From contig NW_005178601.1 of the NCBI RefSeq assembly GCF_000350225.1, positions 26,816-90,815 on the forward strand: a stretch of DNA of 64,000 nucleotides, in the 5' to 3' direction. Source of the stretch: Chondrus crispus (lineage: Eukaryota; Rhodophyta; Florideophyceae; Gigartinales; Gigartinaceae). The position numbers were made by a program, and so were the translations under genes. Every line of letters begins with the position of its first letter. Position 1 is the stretch's first letter. Of the stretch, positions 39,437 through 49,908 are shown piece by piece. The notes beneath the pieces are model-generated. The model worked only from the letters and a program-made list of their open reading frames with translations. It did not search any database and was not told the DNA's origin.

Positions 39437-41603
39437 ATGGATGACCAAAGCTCTGGATCGGTCAGAATCGAGAAGCTGACCGCATCTAACTTTTACATCT
39501 GGAAGCAGAAAATCCAGCTACTGCTTGCTCTCCGAGATGTCGATCAATACGTTTTTGATGATATACCGGAGAATGCGACGTCAGATGACCGGAGAATGCG
39601 ACGTCAGATGACCGGAGAAAATGGATCCGTGGTGACGCAAAAGCAAAGGCAGTCATCGGACTCACGCTTTCTGATGACTACTTGCAACATGTGCGAGGGT
39701 GTAGCAGTGCAAAAGAGACATGGGAAGCAATTCTGAATGTGTTCGAGCGTCATACTTTGCTCAACAAACTTGCCGCGCGTCGCGACTTTTACACTGTATC
39801 CATGCTCCCATCGGAGAAAGTGCTCGTGTTCATCAATCGTGTGAGGCAACTTGCTGCCAGATTGCAGTCAATGAGTGTTGAGATTGACGATAAAGAAATT
39901 GCAATGGCTGTGTTGAATGGCTTGCCTCCACGATTCGATAACTTGATTGTTGCTCTTGACGCACTTGGCAATGAAGATAAAGTGTTTGGACTCGAGTTTG
40001 TGAAGAGTCGTCTGCTGCAAGAAGAACAACGAGAAAGCATGAAGACCGCTTCTGCTTCATCACCACATGTACCTGCACTTGTCAATCGTATGCCTATTCG
40101 ACGCGATATGAAATGTACGAATTGCAATAGACATGGGCATACTGCAGCGCGTTGCTGGGGCAAGGACGTGAATGGGCGCCGACCTGCACCGCCAGATGGG
40201 TTTCGGTCACGCAACACTGGCTTAAAGCCAAGTGCATTCGTTTCTCGAGATGGCAATTCTACTGCTGCCTTTGCGGAGAGTGACTTTACTTGCTTGCTTT
40301 CGACTTCCACTCCAGAAAAGAGGGCTGCAAACGCAAGGTCATGGCTTGTCGATTCCGGTTGCAGCGCTCACATTACGTTTGATCGCTCTTTGTTCGTTAC
40401 GTATGAACAGATGCAATCTGGATCAGTCGAGATGGGCACGAAGGCTAGAGCTAATGTCGCTGGTCGCGGCGAGGTCGAATTCATGTTGAACGTCAACGGT
40501 AGTCCCCATCCTTGCAAATTGTCAAACGTTTTGCGTGTCCCTGATTTCGGATACTCGCTACTGTCTGTTAGCCAAATGGTTTCGAAGGGTTTGCAAGTGT
40601 CATTTGAAAATGAGAAATGCCGCGTTACTGCAGGACCAACTGTAGTTGCTACAGCGAGTCAAGTTGGGGATTTGTACATACTTGACGTCATGAATGAAAC
40701 CTTTTCTGCTCACGTAGTTACCCTGGAGACGCTACATGAACGCATGGCCCATGTTAATATACAAGGAATCGCATCAATGATTCACAAGAATGTGGTAAGT
40801 GGCATCAACGTTCGTCAAAGCGATGTGATCAGTGCAATGAATCCGAAGTCTGACAATCACTCTCCCATTTGTCCTGCGTGTGTGTTTGGCAAAGCAACGC
40901 GATCAGTAATCCCAAAACAGCGATCATCGTCTCGAGCACAGAACTGTCTTGACTTGGTACATTCTGACGTTTGCGGTCCGCTCGAAGTACAGTCCATTGG
41001 TGGTTCGAGATACTTCATTACATTTGTAGATGATCACTCGAACTGGGTAGTTGTGTACACGATGAGAAATAAATCTGAGGCGTTTGCAAAATACAAGTTG
41101 TATGAAAAGTTGGCTCAAACCCACACTGGTCGCAAAGTAAAGGTGCTTCGCACTGATCGAGGGGGAGAGTACTTGTCGACAGAATTCAAGTCGCATTTAG
41201 ATTTAAACGGTACGCAGCACCAACTCACAACGGCGTACACCCCTGAACAAAACGGTGTTGCTGAACGTTTAAATCGAACTTTGATTGATCTTGTCCGCTC
41301 TATGCTTTCTCATAAACAGGTCAGTAAGCGATTCTGGGCGGAGGCTCTTGCCACTTCGGTATATGTACGTAATCGAGTTACTTCACGCGCTTTGCCCGTT
41401 AATACAACTCCGCACCACATTTGGATGAATTCCACTCCAAATGTTGGCCATTTGCGAGTATTTGGGTCAAAGTGTTGGTATACATTACCAAAATTAGAGC
41501 TCCGTAAGCTGGACTTGCGAGCGCGTGAAGCTATGTTTCTTGGGTACTCGCAATGCAGTAAGGCATACAAACTTTGGGACGGAGAGTTGAATAAAATTGT
41601 TGT
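39437..41603 (+). pseudogene. gag-pol: B1 gag-pol, N-terminal part, frameshifted
   Basis: Starts at ATG 39437 (MDDQSSGSVRIE). A 23-bp tandem duplication (39569-39591 repeated at 39592-39614) shifts the frame near codon 50. The rest runs open from about 39640: CCHC (CTNCNRHGHTAARC), protease LVDSGCSAHIT, integrase zinc motif, HSDVCGPL, RTDRGGEYL and NGVAERLN, up to the B2 insertion at 41604. The duplication alone would disable Gag-Pol. Domain content equals that of B3. Confidence 0.9.
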
Positions 41604-42378
41604 TATAGAAAGGTCAGCGGGGCAGAGGGAAGAAGGATGGTTGAAGGTTGCTGGTGTATGACGGGAAAAGAAGTTGATGCCATTTTACTCTTGGTCGCCA
41701 ACTATTGGCGCTACTTATACTCTTCGAACTACATACAATACGAGCCATTAGGGCTGGTCACGTGACTCTCGTTCTTGCACTGGTTGATAATCAAGTGACT
41801 CTCCCTGTTGCACTCTCGGTTGATAATCAAGTGACTCTCCTACTTCCACTCTCGGTTGATAATCACATGACTCTCCTTCTTGCACTCTCGGTTGATAATC
41901 AAATGACTCTCCTTCTTGCACTCTCGGTTGATAATCAAGTGACTCTCCTACTTCCACTCTCCGTTGATAATCAAATGACTCTCCTTCTTGCACTCTCTCT
42001 TGCTAATAATTTGGGACCGTTTGAGAGTCAATAATATCTGAATGTACTGTACTGTAGATTACAGATTTTACACTACGATTAATAACCACTGTGGTACATA
42101 CGTCATACGTGTCACACACGTGTCAAATCGAGAAAAATGAAACATGTTCAGAATGTACTGTAGAGTGCCACGAGGTACATAACTTACACGTGTCAACACC
42201 AAAATCGAAACATGCTCGGAAATGATAGGAAAGTGCAACCGTGTACAAATATGACACGTGTCCACGTTGAAGACCAAACATCGTGAGAATGCTCTTGCAA
42301 GCATTTTAGGTTTCGTCGACGTACACGTGTAATATCTGTCAGGCTTGGAGCTTAGCATGTGGTCGAAGATTTCCAACA
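41604..42378 (-). repeat. 3' LTR of B2 with 36-bp tandem repeats
   Basis: Read minus: TGTTGGAAATC to TTTCTATA, 775 bp. About six copies of a 36-bp unit (GTTGATAATCAAGTGACTCT...) fill 41783-42011. The TATA box on the minus strand lies just past the repeats (AGTATAAGTAGC). Confidence 0.92.
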
Positions 42379-42389
42379 CTCCCCCTCGA

Positions 42390-45300
42390 TCACATGCTTT
42401 CACTGGACACTGCGAGACCCAGAAGTTCTACAAACTTCTGGAATAGAATTCGCCCAAGTGCTTTGGTTAAGATATCCGCAGGCATCGAAGTGGTCGGACA
42501 ATGCCACAAATTCACAATGTTTCTCTTAATAGCATCTCGTACGTAGTGGTATTTTACATCAACACGTTTGTTGCGACGGTTGATCGATTCATTCTGTGCA
42601 AACGAAATCGTCCCTGCATTGTCACACCCCATCATGATCGTGGGATCAGAATCAAGTCCGAGGACATCAGCAACAACTTGACGCAACCAGGTCGCCTCCT
42701 TACACGCTTCACATAGTGCAATGTACTCAGCTTCACACGTCGAAGTCGCAACCACAGTCTGTTTCCGGGAACTCCAACTGATAGCTCCACCACAGAACTT
42801 GAAAACATATCTGCTGGTCGACTTGCGAGAGTCTGAACAACCGGCCCAGTCAGCATCACTGAAACCGAGCAACTCCGGCGATTTGGATTTATTGTCAAAC
42901 ACGATTCCTAAGTTTCGAGTCCCTTGCACGTATCGCATTACTCGTTTTACACCTGCCCAGTGTGAGTCACATGGGTTGGCAGAATGTTGGGAAAGCTTTC
43001 CAATGGCGTATGCCAAGTCTGGACGAGTGCGAACCATCAAGTACATAAGGCAACCGACTGCCTCACGATACGGTGCCTTTGTTTCGGAGTCGTTTTCGAT
43101 AGAATTCGTGGTTTTGCGACCTTGTTCCATTGGAGTCAGAGAAGGGTTACAAGTCGACATTTTAAAACGGTCAAGCACATTTAATGCATACTTAGTTTGA
43201 GTGAGACTCAATGTCTTGATAGTGCGATCTCTTTGAATCTCAAGACCAATGCAGACTTTTGCCTCACTAAGGTCTTTCATCTCAAACCGTTTGTTAAGCT
43301 CCCCCTTCATCCATTTGATGGCATGGATATCACTACCAGCGAGTAACAAGTCATCGACATAAAGTGCAATTAGCATGATAGTGTTACCAATGCGTTTAAT
43401 GTAGAGGCACGGATCACTACGTGAAGTCTCAAATCCCAATTCACCGAGTAAGAAATCATCCACTTTGGTATGCCATTGACGAGGTGCTTGTTTAAGACCG
43501 TAAAGTGCTTTCAAAAGTTTACACACATGATCACTTTTGCTTTTGTCAACGCAGCCTTCGGGTTGCTCCATGTAGATGTCTTCATCCAAGTCGCCGTTCA
43601 AAAACGCAGTCACGACATCCATCTGATGAAGTTCAAGGTCGTAATGAGCAACTAAGGCAAGAAGTAGACGAATAGTGGTAAACTTTATGACAGAAGCATA
43701 TGTCTCAGTATAGTCAAGACCCTGCACTTGCTGGAATCCACGGGCAACAAGTCTGGCTTTTGCACTTTCAACTATATTGCCATTTGCATCAGGCAGCTGC
43801 TTGACATTGAAAACCCATCGAGATGTCAAGATGTTTGACGCCTCAGATCGAGGAACAAGTTTCCAAGTCCGATTCTTGGTCTGCGAGGCAAGTTCTTTGT
43901 CAATGCTGGCCTGCCAGAATGCAGCTCTAGGACCGTGGGTTTCTTGTTTGAAAGTCTTGGGACCTTCAATAGCGACATGCGCATGTGAAACAAGAGCAGC
44001 TGCAAAGTTGCTCCTCCACCATGATCCGGGAGGTCTACTGATTCGAGACGATCTTCGTACAGCTGGAGTCGGAGTTGGAGGGGTGACATTCGGAGTTTCG
44101 ACGGGAGGTGATACATCATCTTCATCATTCTCACCTACAGAGTGAGTGTCCTCGTTTTCAATAACCTCCCCTGAAATTTCATCCTCTTCCGACCCAACCT
44201 CATTAGCATTTGGGGTAGCGGCTTCATTCTCATTGTCGCCACCGAGCAATACAACGCCAACGTCAGAGCTGATTGAATCTTTTTCATGTGCAGGAATGTC
44301 ATGCATCCCACATGTCGATTCATCAAACTTGGCATCTCGTGAAACAACAACTTTACTCAGCTCTCGGTCCCAAAGTTTGTATGCTTTACTGCATTGCGAA
44401 TAACCGAGAAACATCGCTTCACGCGCTCGCAAGTCAAGCTTACTGAGCTCTAATTTCGGTAATGTATACCAACACTTTGACCCAAATACTCGCAAATGGC
44501 CAACATTTGGAGTTGACTTCATCCAAGTGTGATGGGGAGTCGTGTTAACTGGCAAAGCCCGTGAAGTAACTCGATTGCGTACATATACTGCAGTGGCAAG
44601 AGCCTCGGCCCAGAATCGTTTACTGACCTGTTTATGAGAAAGCATGGAACGGACAAGGTCAATCAAGGTTCGATTTAAACGTTCAGCAACACCGTTTTGT
44701 TCAGGTGTGTACGCAGTGGTGAGCTGGTGCTGTGTACCGTTTGAATCCAAATATGACTTGAATTCTGTCGACAAGTACTCTCCCCCTCGATCAGTGCGAA
44801 GCACCTTCACTTTGCGACCAGTGTGCGTTTGGGCAAACTGTTCATACAACTTGTATTTTGCAAAGGCCTCAGATTTATTTCGCATCGTGTACACAACAAC
44901 CCAGTTCGAGTGATCATCTACAAATGTAATGAAGTATCTCGAACCACCAATCGACTGTACTTCGAGCGGACCGCAAACGTCAGAATGTACCAAGTCAAGA
45001 CAGTTCTGTGCTCGAGACGATGATCGCTGTTTCGGGATTACTGATCGCGTTGCTTTGCCGAACACACACGCAGGACAAACGAGAGAGTGATTGTCAGACT
45101 TTTGATTCATTGCTCTGATCACATCGCTTTGACGAACATTGATGCCACTTACCACATTATTGTGAATCATTGATGCGATTCCTTGTACGTTAACATGGGC
45201 CATTCGTTCATGTAGCGTCTGCAAGGTAACTATATGAGCAGAGAAAGTTTCATTCATGACATCAAGTATGAATAAATCCCCAACTTGACTAGCTGTGGCA

Positions 45301-46487
45301 ACTACAGTTGGTCCTGCAGTAACGATGCATTTGTCTTTTTCAAATGACACTTGCAAGCCCTTTGAAACGATTTGGCTAACAGACAGAAGCGAGTATCCGA
45401 AATCAGGGACATGCAAAACGTTGGACAATTTGCAAGGATGTGGACTACCATTGACGTTCAACATGAATTCTACCTCACCACGACCAGCAACATTGGCTCT
45501 AGCCTTCGTGCCCATCTCGACTGATCCAGATTGCATCTGTTCATAAGTAACGAACAAAGAGCGATCAAATGTAATGTGGGCACTGCAACCGGAATCCACA
45601 AGCCATGACCCTGCGTTTACTGCCTTCTTTTCGGGAGAAGAAGTCGAAAGCAGGCATGTAAAGTCGCTTTCAGCAAAGGCAGCAGTAGAAGTTTCATCTC
45701 GAGATACGAATGCACTTGGCTTCATGCCGGGGTTGCGGGACCGGAACCCGTCTGGCGGTGCTGGTCGGCGCCCATTCACATCCTTGCCCCAGCAACGTGC
45801 TGCGGTGTGTCCATGTCGATTACAGTTCGTACATCTCATATCACGTCGAATAGGCATGCGATTGACAAGTGCAGGTGCGTGGGGTAAAGTAGTAGAAGCG
45901 GTCTTCATGCTCTCTCGTTGTTCCTCTTGCAGCAGACGACTCTTCACAAAATCGAGTCCAAACACTTTATCCTCATTGCCAAGTGCGTCAAGAGCAACAA
46001 TCAAGTTATCGAATGGTGGAGGCAAGCCATTCAACACAGCCATTGCAATTTCTTTATCGTCAATCTCAACACTCATTGACTGCAATCTGGCAGCAAGTTG
46101 CTTCACACGATTGATGAACACGAGCACTTTCTCGGATGGGAGCATGGAAACAGTGTAAAAGTCGCGACGGGCGGAAAGTTTGTTGAGCAAAGTGTGACGC
46201 TCAAACACATTCAGAATCGCCTCCCATGTCTCTTTTGCACTGCTACACCCTCGCACATGTTGCAAGTAGTCATCAGAAAGCGTGAGTCCGATGACTGCCT
46301 TTGCTTTCGCATCACCACGAATCCACTTCCTGCGATCATCTGAGGTCGCATTTTCCGATATATCATCAAAAACGTATTGATCGACATCTCGGAGAGCAAG
46401 CAGTAGCTGGATTTTCTGCTTCCAGATGTAAAAGTTAGATGCAGTCAGCTTCTCGATTCTGACTGATCCAGAGCTTTGGTCATCCAT
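42390..46487 (-). CDS. gag-pol: Family B copia gag-pol polyprotein (B2), open
   Basis: It has 1365 residues from ATG 46487 (MDDQSSG), the start conserved in all family B copies; the upstream in-frame start of B3 (ATG in CGAATGGTA) is AGG here. Order: Gag, CCHC (CTNCNRHGHTAARC), protease LVDSGCSAHIT with a normal DSG, integrase HHCC and D-D-E, acidic linker, reverse transcriptase with YVDD, RNase H. The frame is open but several conserved positions changed relative to B3: TETYAPVIK to TETYASVIK, MVGTRPD to MVRTRPD, and KSTSGYVF to KSTSRYVF. It may be enzymatically weak. Its 5' LTR promoter is split by B3, so transcription from it is doubtful. Confidence 0.93.
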   Translation of the reverse strand: MDDQSSGSVRIEKLTASNFYIWKQKIQLLLALRDVDQYVFDDISENATSDDRRKWIRGDAKAKAVIGLTLSDDYLQHVRGCSSAKETWEAILNVFERHTLLNKLSARRDFYTVSMLPSEKVLVFINRVKQLAARLQSMSVEIDDKEIAMAVLNGLPPPFDNLIVALDALGNEDKVFGLDFVKSRLLQEEQRESMKTASTTLPHAPALVNRMPIRRDMRCTNCNRHGHTAARCWGKDVNGRRPAPPDGFRSRNPGMKPSAFVSRDETSTAAFAESDFTCLLSTSSPEKKAVNAGSWLVDSGCSAHITFDRSLFVTYEQMQSGSVEMGTKARANVAGRGEVEFMLNVNGSPHPCKLSNVLHVPDFGYSLLSVSQIVSKGLQVSFEKDKCIVTAGPTVVATASQVGDLFILDVMNETFSAHIVTLQTLHERMAHVNVQGIASMIHNNVVSGINVRQSDVIRAMNQKSDNHSLVCPACVFGKATRSVIPKQRSSSRAQNCLDLVHSDVCGPLEVQSIGGSRYFITFVDDHSNWVVVYTMRNKSEAFAKYKLYEQFAQTHTGRKVKVLRTDRGGEYLSTEFKSYLDSNGTQHQLTTAYTPEQNGVAERLNRTLIDLVRSMLSHKQVSKRFWAEALATAVYVRNRVTSRALPVNTTPHHTWMKSTPNVGHLRVFGSKCWYTLPKLELSKLDLRAREAMFLGYSQCSKAYKLWDRELSKVVVSRDAKFDESTCGMHDIPAHEKDSISSDVGVVLLGGDNENEAATPNANEVGSEEDEISGEVIENEDTHSVGENDEDDVSPPVETPNVTPPTPTPAVRRSSRISRPPGSWWRSNFAAALVSHAHVAIEGPKTFKQETHGPRAAFWQASIDKELASQTKNRTWKLVPRSEASNILTSRWVFNVKQLPDANGNIVESAKARLVARGFQQVQGLDYTETYASVIKFTTIRLLLALVAHYDLELHQMDVVTAFLNGDLDEDIYMEQPEGCVDKSKSDHVCKLLKALYGLKQAPRQWHTKVDDFLLGELGFETSRSDPCLYIKRIGNTIMLIALYVDDLLLAGSDIHAIKWMKGELNKRFEMKDLSEAKVCIGLEIQRDRTIKTLSLTQTKYALNVLDRFKMSTCNPSLTPMEQGRKTTNSIENDSETKAPYREAVGCLMYLMVRTRPDLAYAIGKLSQHSANPCDSHWAGVKRVMRYVQGTRNLGIVFDNKSKSPELLGFSDADWAGCSDSRKSTSRYVFKFCGGAISWSSRKQTVVATSTCEAEYIALCEACKEATWLRQVVADVLGLDSDPTIMMGCDNAGTISFAQNESINRRNKRVDVKYHYVRDAIKRNIVNLWHCPTTSMPADILTKALGRILFQKFVELLGLAVSSESM

Positions 46488-47696
46488 TTCGCCGAATGGA
46501 TGTACCCTTCGAGTATACAAGGTCTTCCGTCCCGGGATCCCAAGCCGTTAACCGATAGTCAACACAATGGCAAGCCCACCCGTATAGGAAGTTTGTAGCG
46601 ATTACTCGGAAACGTTCTTGGTGCTTGTTCCCGGCGGAGTGGAACAAGCGTATTCTTCTTAAAAATGCCTTAGGGCGCTACCCCTATTTGTCGGCCAGTG
46701 CGGGTCTTTCGACTGTGAACTAAATCAAACGTGCCACGAGTAAGCACAACAACTTTGCCTGTAGACGAACCAGGACTTTTGGTTACTACCGCGAACGGTC
46801 CCTGCAACCTAAATCGGCTTGTCCAAACTTGATACGGTACTGCCTCAGAGGGTCTCCCACAACACAAGAATGAAACTGCCTTCGTCGTACTCGTGTGATT
46901 TGTTCACAATCACTCCTTGGGTCACCCTCTTCCGTGCGAACTTAATCAAGGTACGCGACCTTATACACGTATAGTGAGAGGTTCAGTGTTTAGGCACGTA
47001 TTCTCTTCACCCAGGGGACCGAAGTCGTACCTATAGGGCTAATACCGAGAGCGTTACCCACACCGCCGACGCACCTCCCGAAGGCAGAGTGCGGATCGAC
47101 TAGACCAGTACACTGTGATCCTCCCTGAGGATCAGTAATTCGTCTCTCGACGATTCTTGGTCGGACCCTCGCTCAAGTCAGATTTCCCATGGCACCAGCC
47201 TTTCACCAAGAGCGAGGGTATGTTCCACTGAGGATTTGGCAGTGCGTTGGCCACTAGGGACTTTCTTCCTCCCGACTAGCGGAAGGCTCACCCACAGCTC
47301 ACACAACGACTGCCACGACAAAGCAAAAAACTGAGAACTGACGGACCACTGAGGATTTGGCAGTGCGTTGGCCACTAGGGACTTTCTTCCTCCCGACAAG
47401 CGGAAGGCTCACCCACAGCTCACACAACGACTGCCACGACAAAGCTGCAAGACCACAAAGTTGATTTCCAAAAACTGGGAACTGACGGACCACCAAACTG
47501 AAAAATCAGCTGAAACGGTGCTCAAAACGACGGCGAAAACTGAGAAAACTGAAAAACCAAACTCGAAAGCGGAGACTGAAACTGATACCTTCTTCTTCTG
47601 CTTGACGAGCTGAACAAACTGATACTTGAACGACGGCGAAACTCGAACTTGAACCAAAACGAAGACGACGATCAGCGTTGAACTGGGCCCATAACC
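46488..47696 (-). other. Leader and primer site of B2 with a 121-bp tandem duplication
   Basis: Read minus from the primer site (47696-47682): TCGTT/CAGTTT repeats, then a unit starting GGCAGTCGTTGTGTGAGC present twice with a period of about 121 bp, then the hairpin segment, the peptide relic (46670-46867) and the shared 50-mer (46583-46534). Confidence 0.6.
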
Positions 47697-47822
47697 TATA
47701 GAAAGGTCAGCGGGGCAGAGGGAAGAAGGATGGTTGAAGGTTGCTGGTGGTTGACGGGAAAAGAAGTTGATGCCATTTTACTCTTGGTCGCCAACTATTG
47801 GCGCTACTTATACTCTTCGAAC

Positions 47823-48761
47823 TGTTGTAATTCTACGACCACATGCTGATATGCATGACACACGACGACAGGTATGACACGTGTAAAAGCACAAACACTC
47901 CGCGTGATGAGCTGAGCAAGTTTGATTTTCAACGTGTACACGTGTGATTTCTGTACACGGTTGCACTCTACAGTACTTCAGGAGCAAGTTTGGTTTTCAA
48001 CCTGTACACGTGTGAAATATGTACACAGTTGCGGTGTACTGTACAATCTGAGCATGTTTCATTTTCTTCGCCCGACACGTGTATGACCTGGACACATGTC
48101 CTCATTACACTGTCGGACGCGTACAGTACGCCTGCAGTCTTACAGACAAAGTGTAGAACCTTGGTGGCGGGTGCCTGGCACGTGCCAAAGGTTTACAGCG
48201 TCCATGGAGTGCAGCACGGCTACAGCAGGACACAAAGATACCGTTGCGCGAGTTTTGAATTCGTAAGGCAAAATGTGCACTGTTGTAATTGACAGTGGAC
48301 AGGACCTCACGAGAGATTCAGATTCATAAGGCAACGTGTGCGCTGTAAACAGTCCTTGCAGGATTGATTTGAATTCGTAAGGCAACGTGTGAGCTGTAAA
48401 CGTGCCTTACGAATTTGTGCCACGCTGGATTTGGAATAGTAAGGGAATTTGTGCTTTGCTGTGCTTTGTTGTACTGCCTTACTAATTTCTCCGTCATGAC
48501 AGTGGTAATTCGTAAGGCGGTTTTCTGTTCTGTTTGTTGGGCCATCGCCAGTTTGGCTGAGTAGCCAGACGGGCACATGTGTTAGAGCCAATACATTTGT
48601 AGTATGTGTGTCGTAGTGTTTGGTAGTAGAGTTCTAGAAGATTGCAGAAGTGTATAAGTAGTGCCAGAAGTTGGCGACTCAAAGTAAATCGGTACCCAAT
48701 CCTTCAACTTCACCTCATCAACCGTCCTTCGAATCCCCTTCGCCCCGCTGACCTACCATTA
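47823..48761 (+). repeat. 5' LTR of B3 (939 bp)
   Basis: TGTTGTAATTC to CTACCATTA. U3 has six copies of an ATTCGTAAGGC-type motif in both orientations between 48255 and 48520. Confidence 0.94.
48653..48660 (+). promoter_or_regulatory. TATA box of the B3 5' LTR
   Basis: TATAAGTA, about 100 bp before the LTR end, in the same context as in family A. Confidence 0.6.
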
Positions 48762-49812
48762 GGTTATGGGCCCAGTTCAACGTTATTGTTCCGCTGTGTG
48801 AGTGCTTGTTCTCAGTTTCTGCTGCCGTTTTCGTGTTTGTTTCTGCTGTCGTTCTCGTTTTGGTCCCCGCTGTCGTTCTCGTTTTGGTTTCTGCTGTCGT
48901 TCTCGTTTTGGTTTCTGCTGTCGTTTCCGCCGCCGTTTCATCGCCGCAGCCGTTCGTTTTGTTCTATCGCCGTCTACTTGCTGTCGTTATCATCTTGGTC
49001 GTTCGTCTCCGTCTACCCGCTGTCCTTTCAACTTGGTGGATCTTCTTCGTGTCTGTTGCAGCTTGGTCTTGGCAATCGTTGTGTGAGCTGTGGGTGTAGT
49101 CCCTAGTCGCCAACGTACCATATCAATCCAAGAAGACTGCCCTTCGATCACGCCGGTGATCGTCGTAGCTGCCGATACCCTCGCTCTTGGTGAAAGGCTT
49201 GTGCCATTGGAAATCTGACTTGAGCGAGGGTCCGACCAAGAATCGTCGAGAGACGAAACACTGATCCTCGGGGAGGATCACAGTGTACTGGTCTAGTCGA
49301 TCCGCACTCTGCCTTCGGGAGGTGCGTCGGCGGTGTGGGTAACGCTCTCGGTATTAGCCCTATAGGTACGACTTCGGTCCCCTGGGTGAAGAGAATACGT
49401 GCCTAAACACTGAACCTCTCACTATACGTGTATAAGGTCGCGTACCTTGATTAAGTTCGCACGGAAGAGGGTGACCCTAGGCGTGATTGTGAACAAATCA
49501 CAGGAGTACGACGAAGGCAGTTTCATTCTTGTGTTGTGGGAAACCTCATTGGGGTAGTACCGTATCAAGTTTGGACAAGCCGATTTCGGTTGCAGGGACC
49601 GTTCGCGGTAGTGATCAAAAGTCCTGGTTCGTCTACAGGCAAAGTGTTGTGCTTACTCGTGGCACGTTTGATTTAGTTCACAGTCGAAAGACCCGCACTG
49701 GCCGACATACAGGGGTAGCGCCCTAAGGCATTTTTAAGAAGAATACGCTTGTTCCACTCCGCCGGGAACAAGCACCAAGAACGTTTCCGAGTAATTGCTA
49801 CAAACTTCTTAG
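48762..49812 (+). other. Leader of B3 with primer site and hairpins
   Basis: Primer site at 48762-48776 (GGTTATGGGCCCAGT). TCGTTCTCGTTTTGG-type repeats to about 49080, then the hairpin segment (ACCCTCGCTC/GAGCGAGGGT arms; GATCCTC/GAGGATC) and the integrase-like peptide relic (49529-49726). It lacks the 121-bp duplication of B2 and B4. No intact gene. Confidence 0.6.
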
Positions 49813-49862
49813 ACGGGTGGGCTTGCCATTGTGTTGACTATCGGTTAACGGCTTGGGATCCC
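49813..49862 (+). promoter_or_regulatory. Shared 50-bp pre-gag element in B3
   Basis: Same 50-mer as in family A, ending 46 bp before the gag-pol ATG. Confidence 0.78.
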
Positions 49863-49908
49863 GGAACAGAAGACCTTGTATACTCGAATGGTACATCCAT
49901 TCGGCGAA

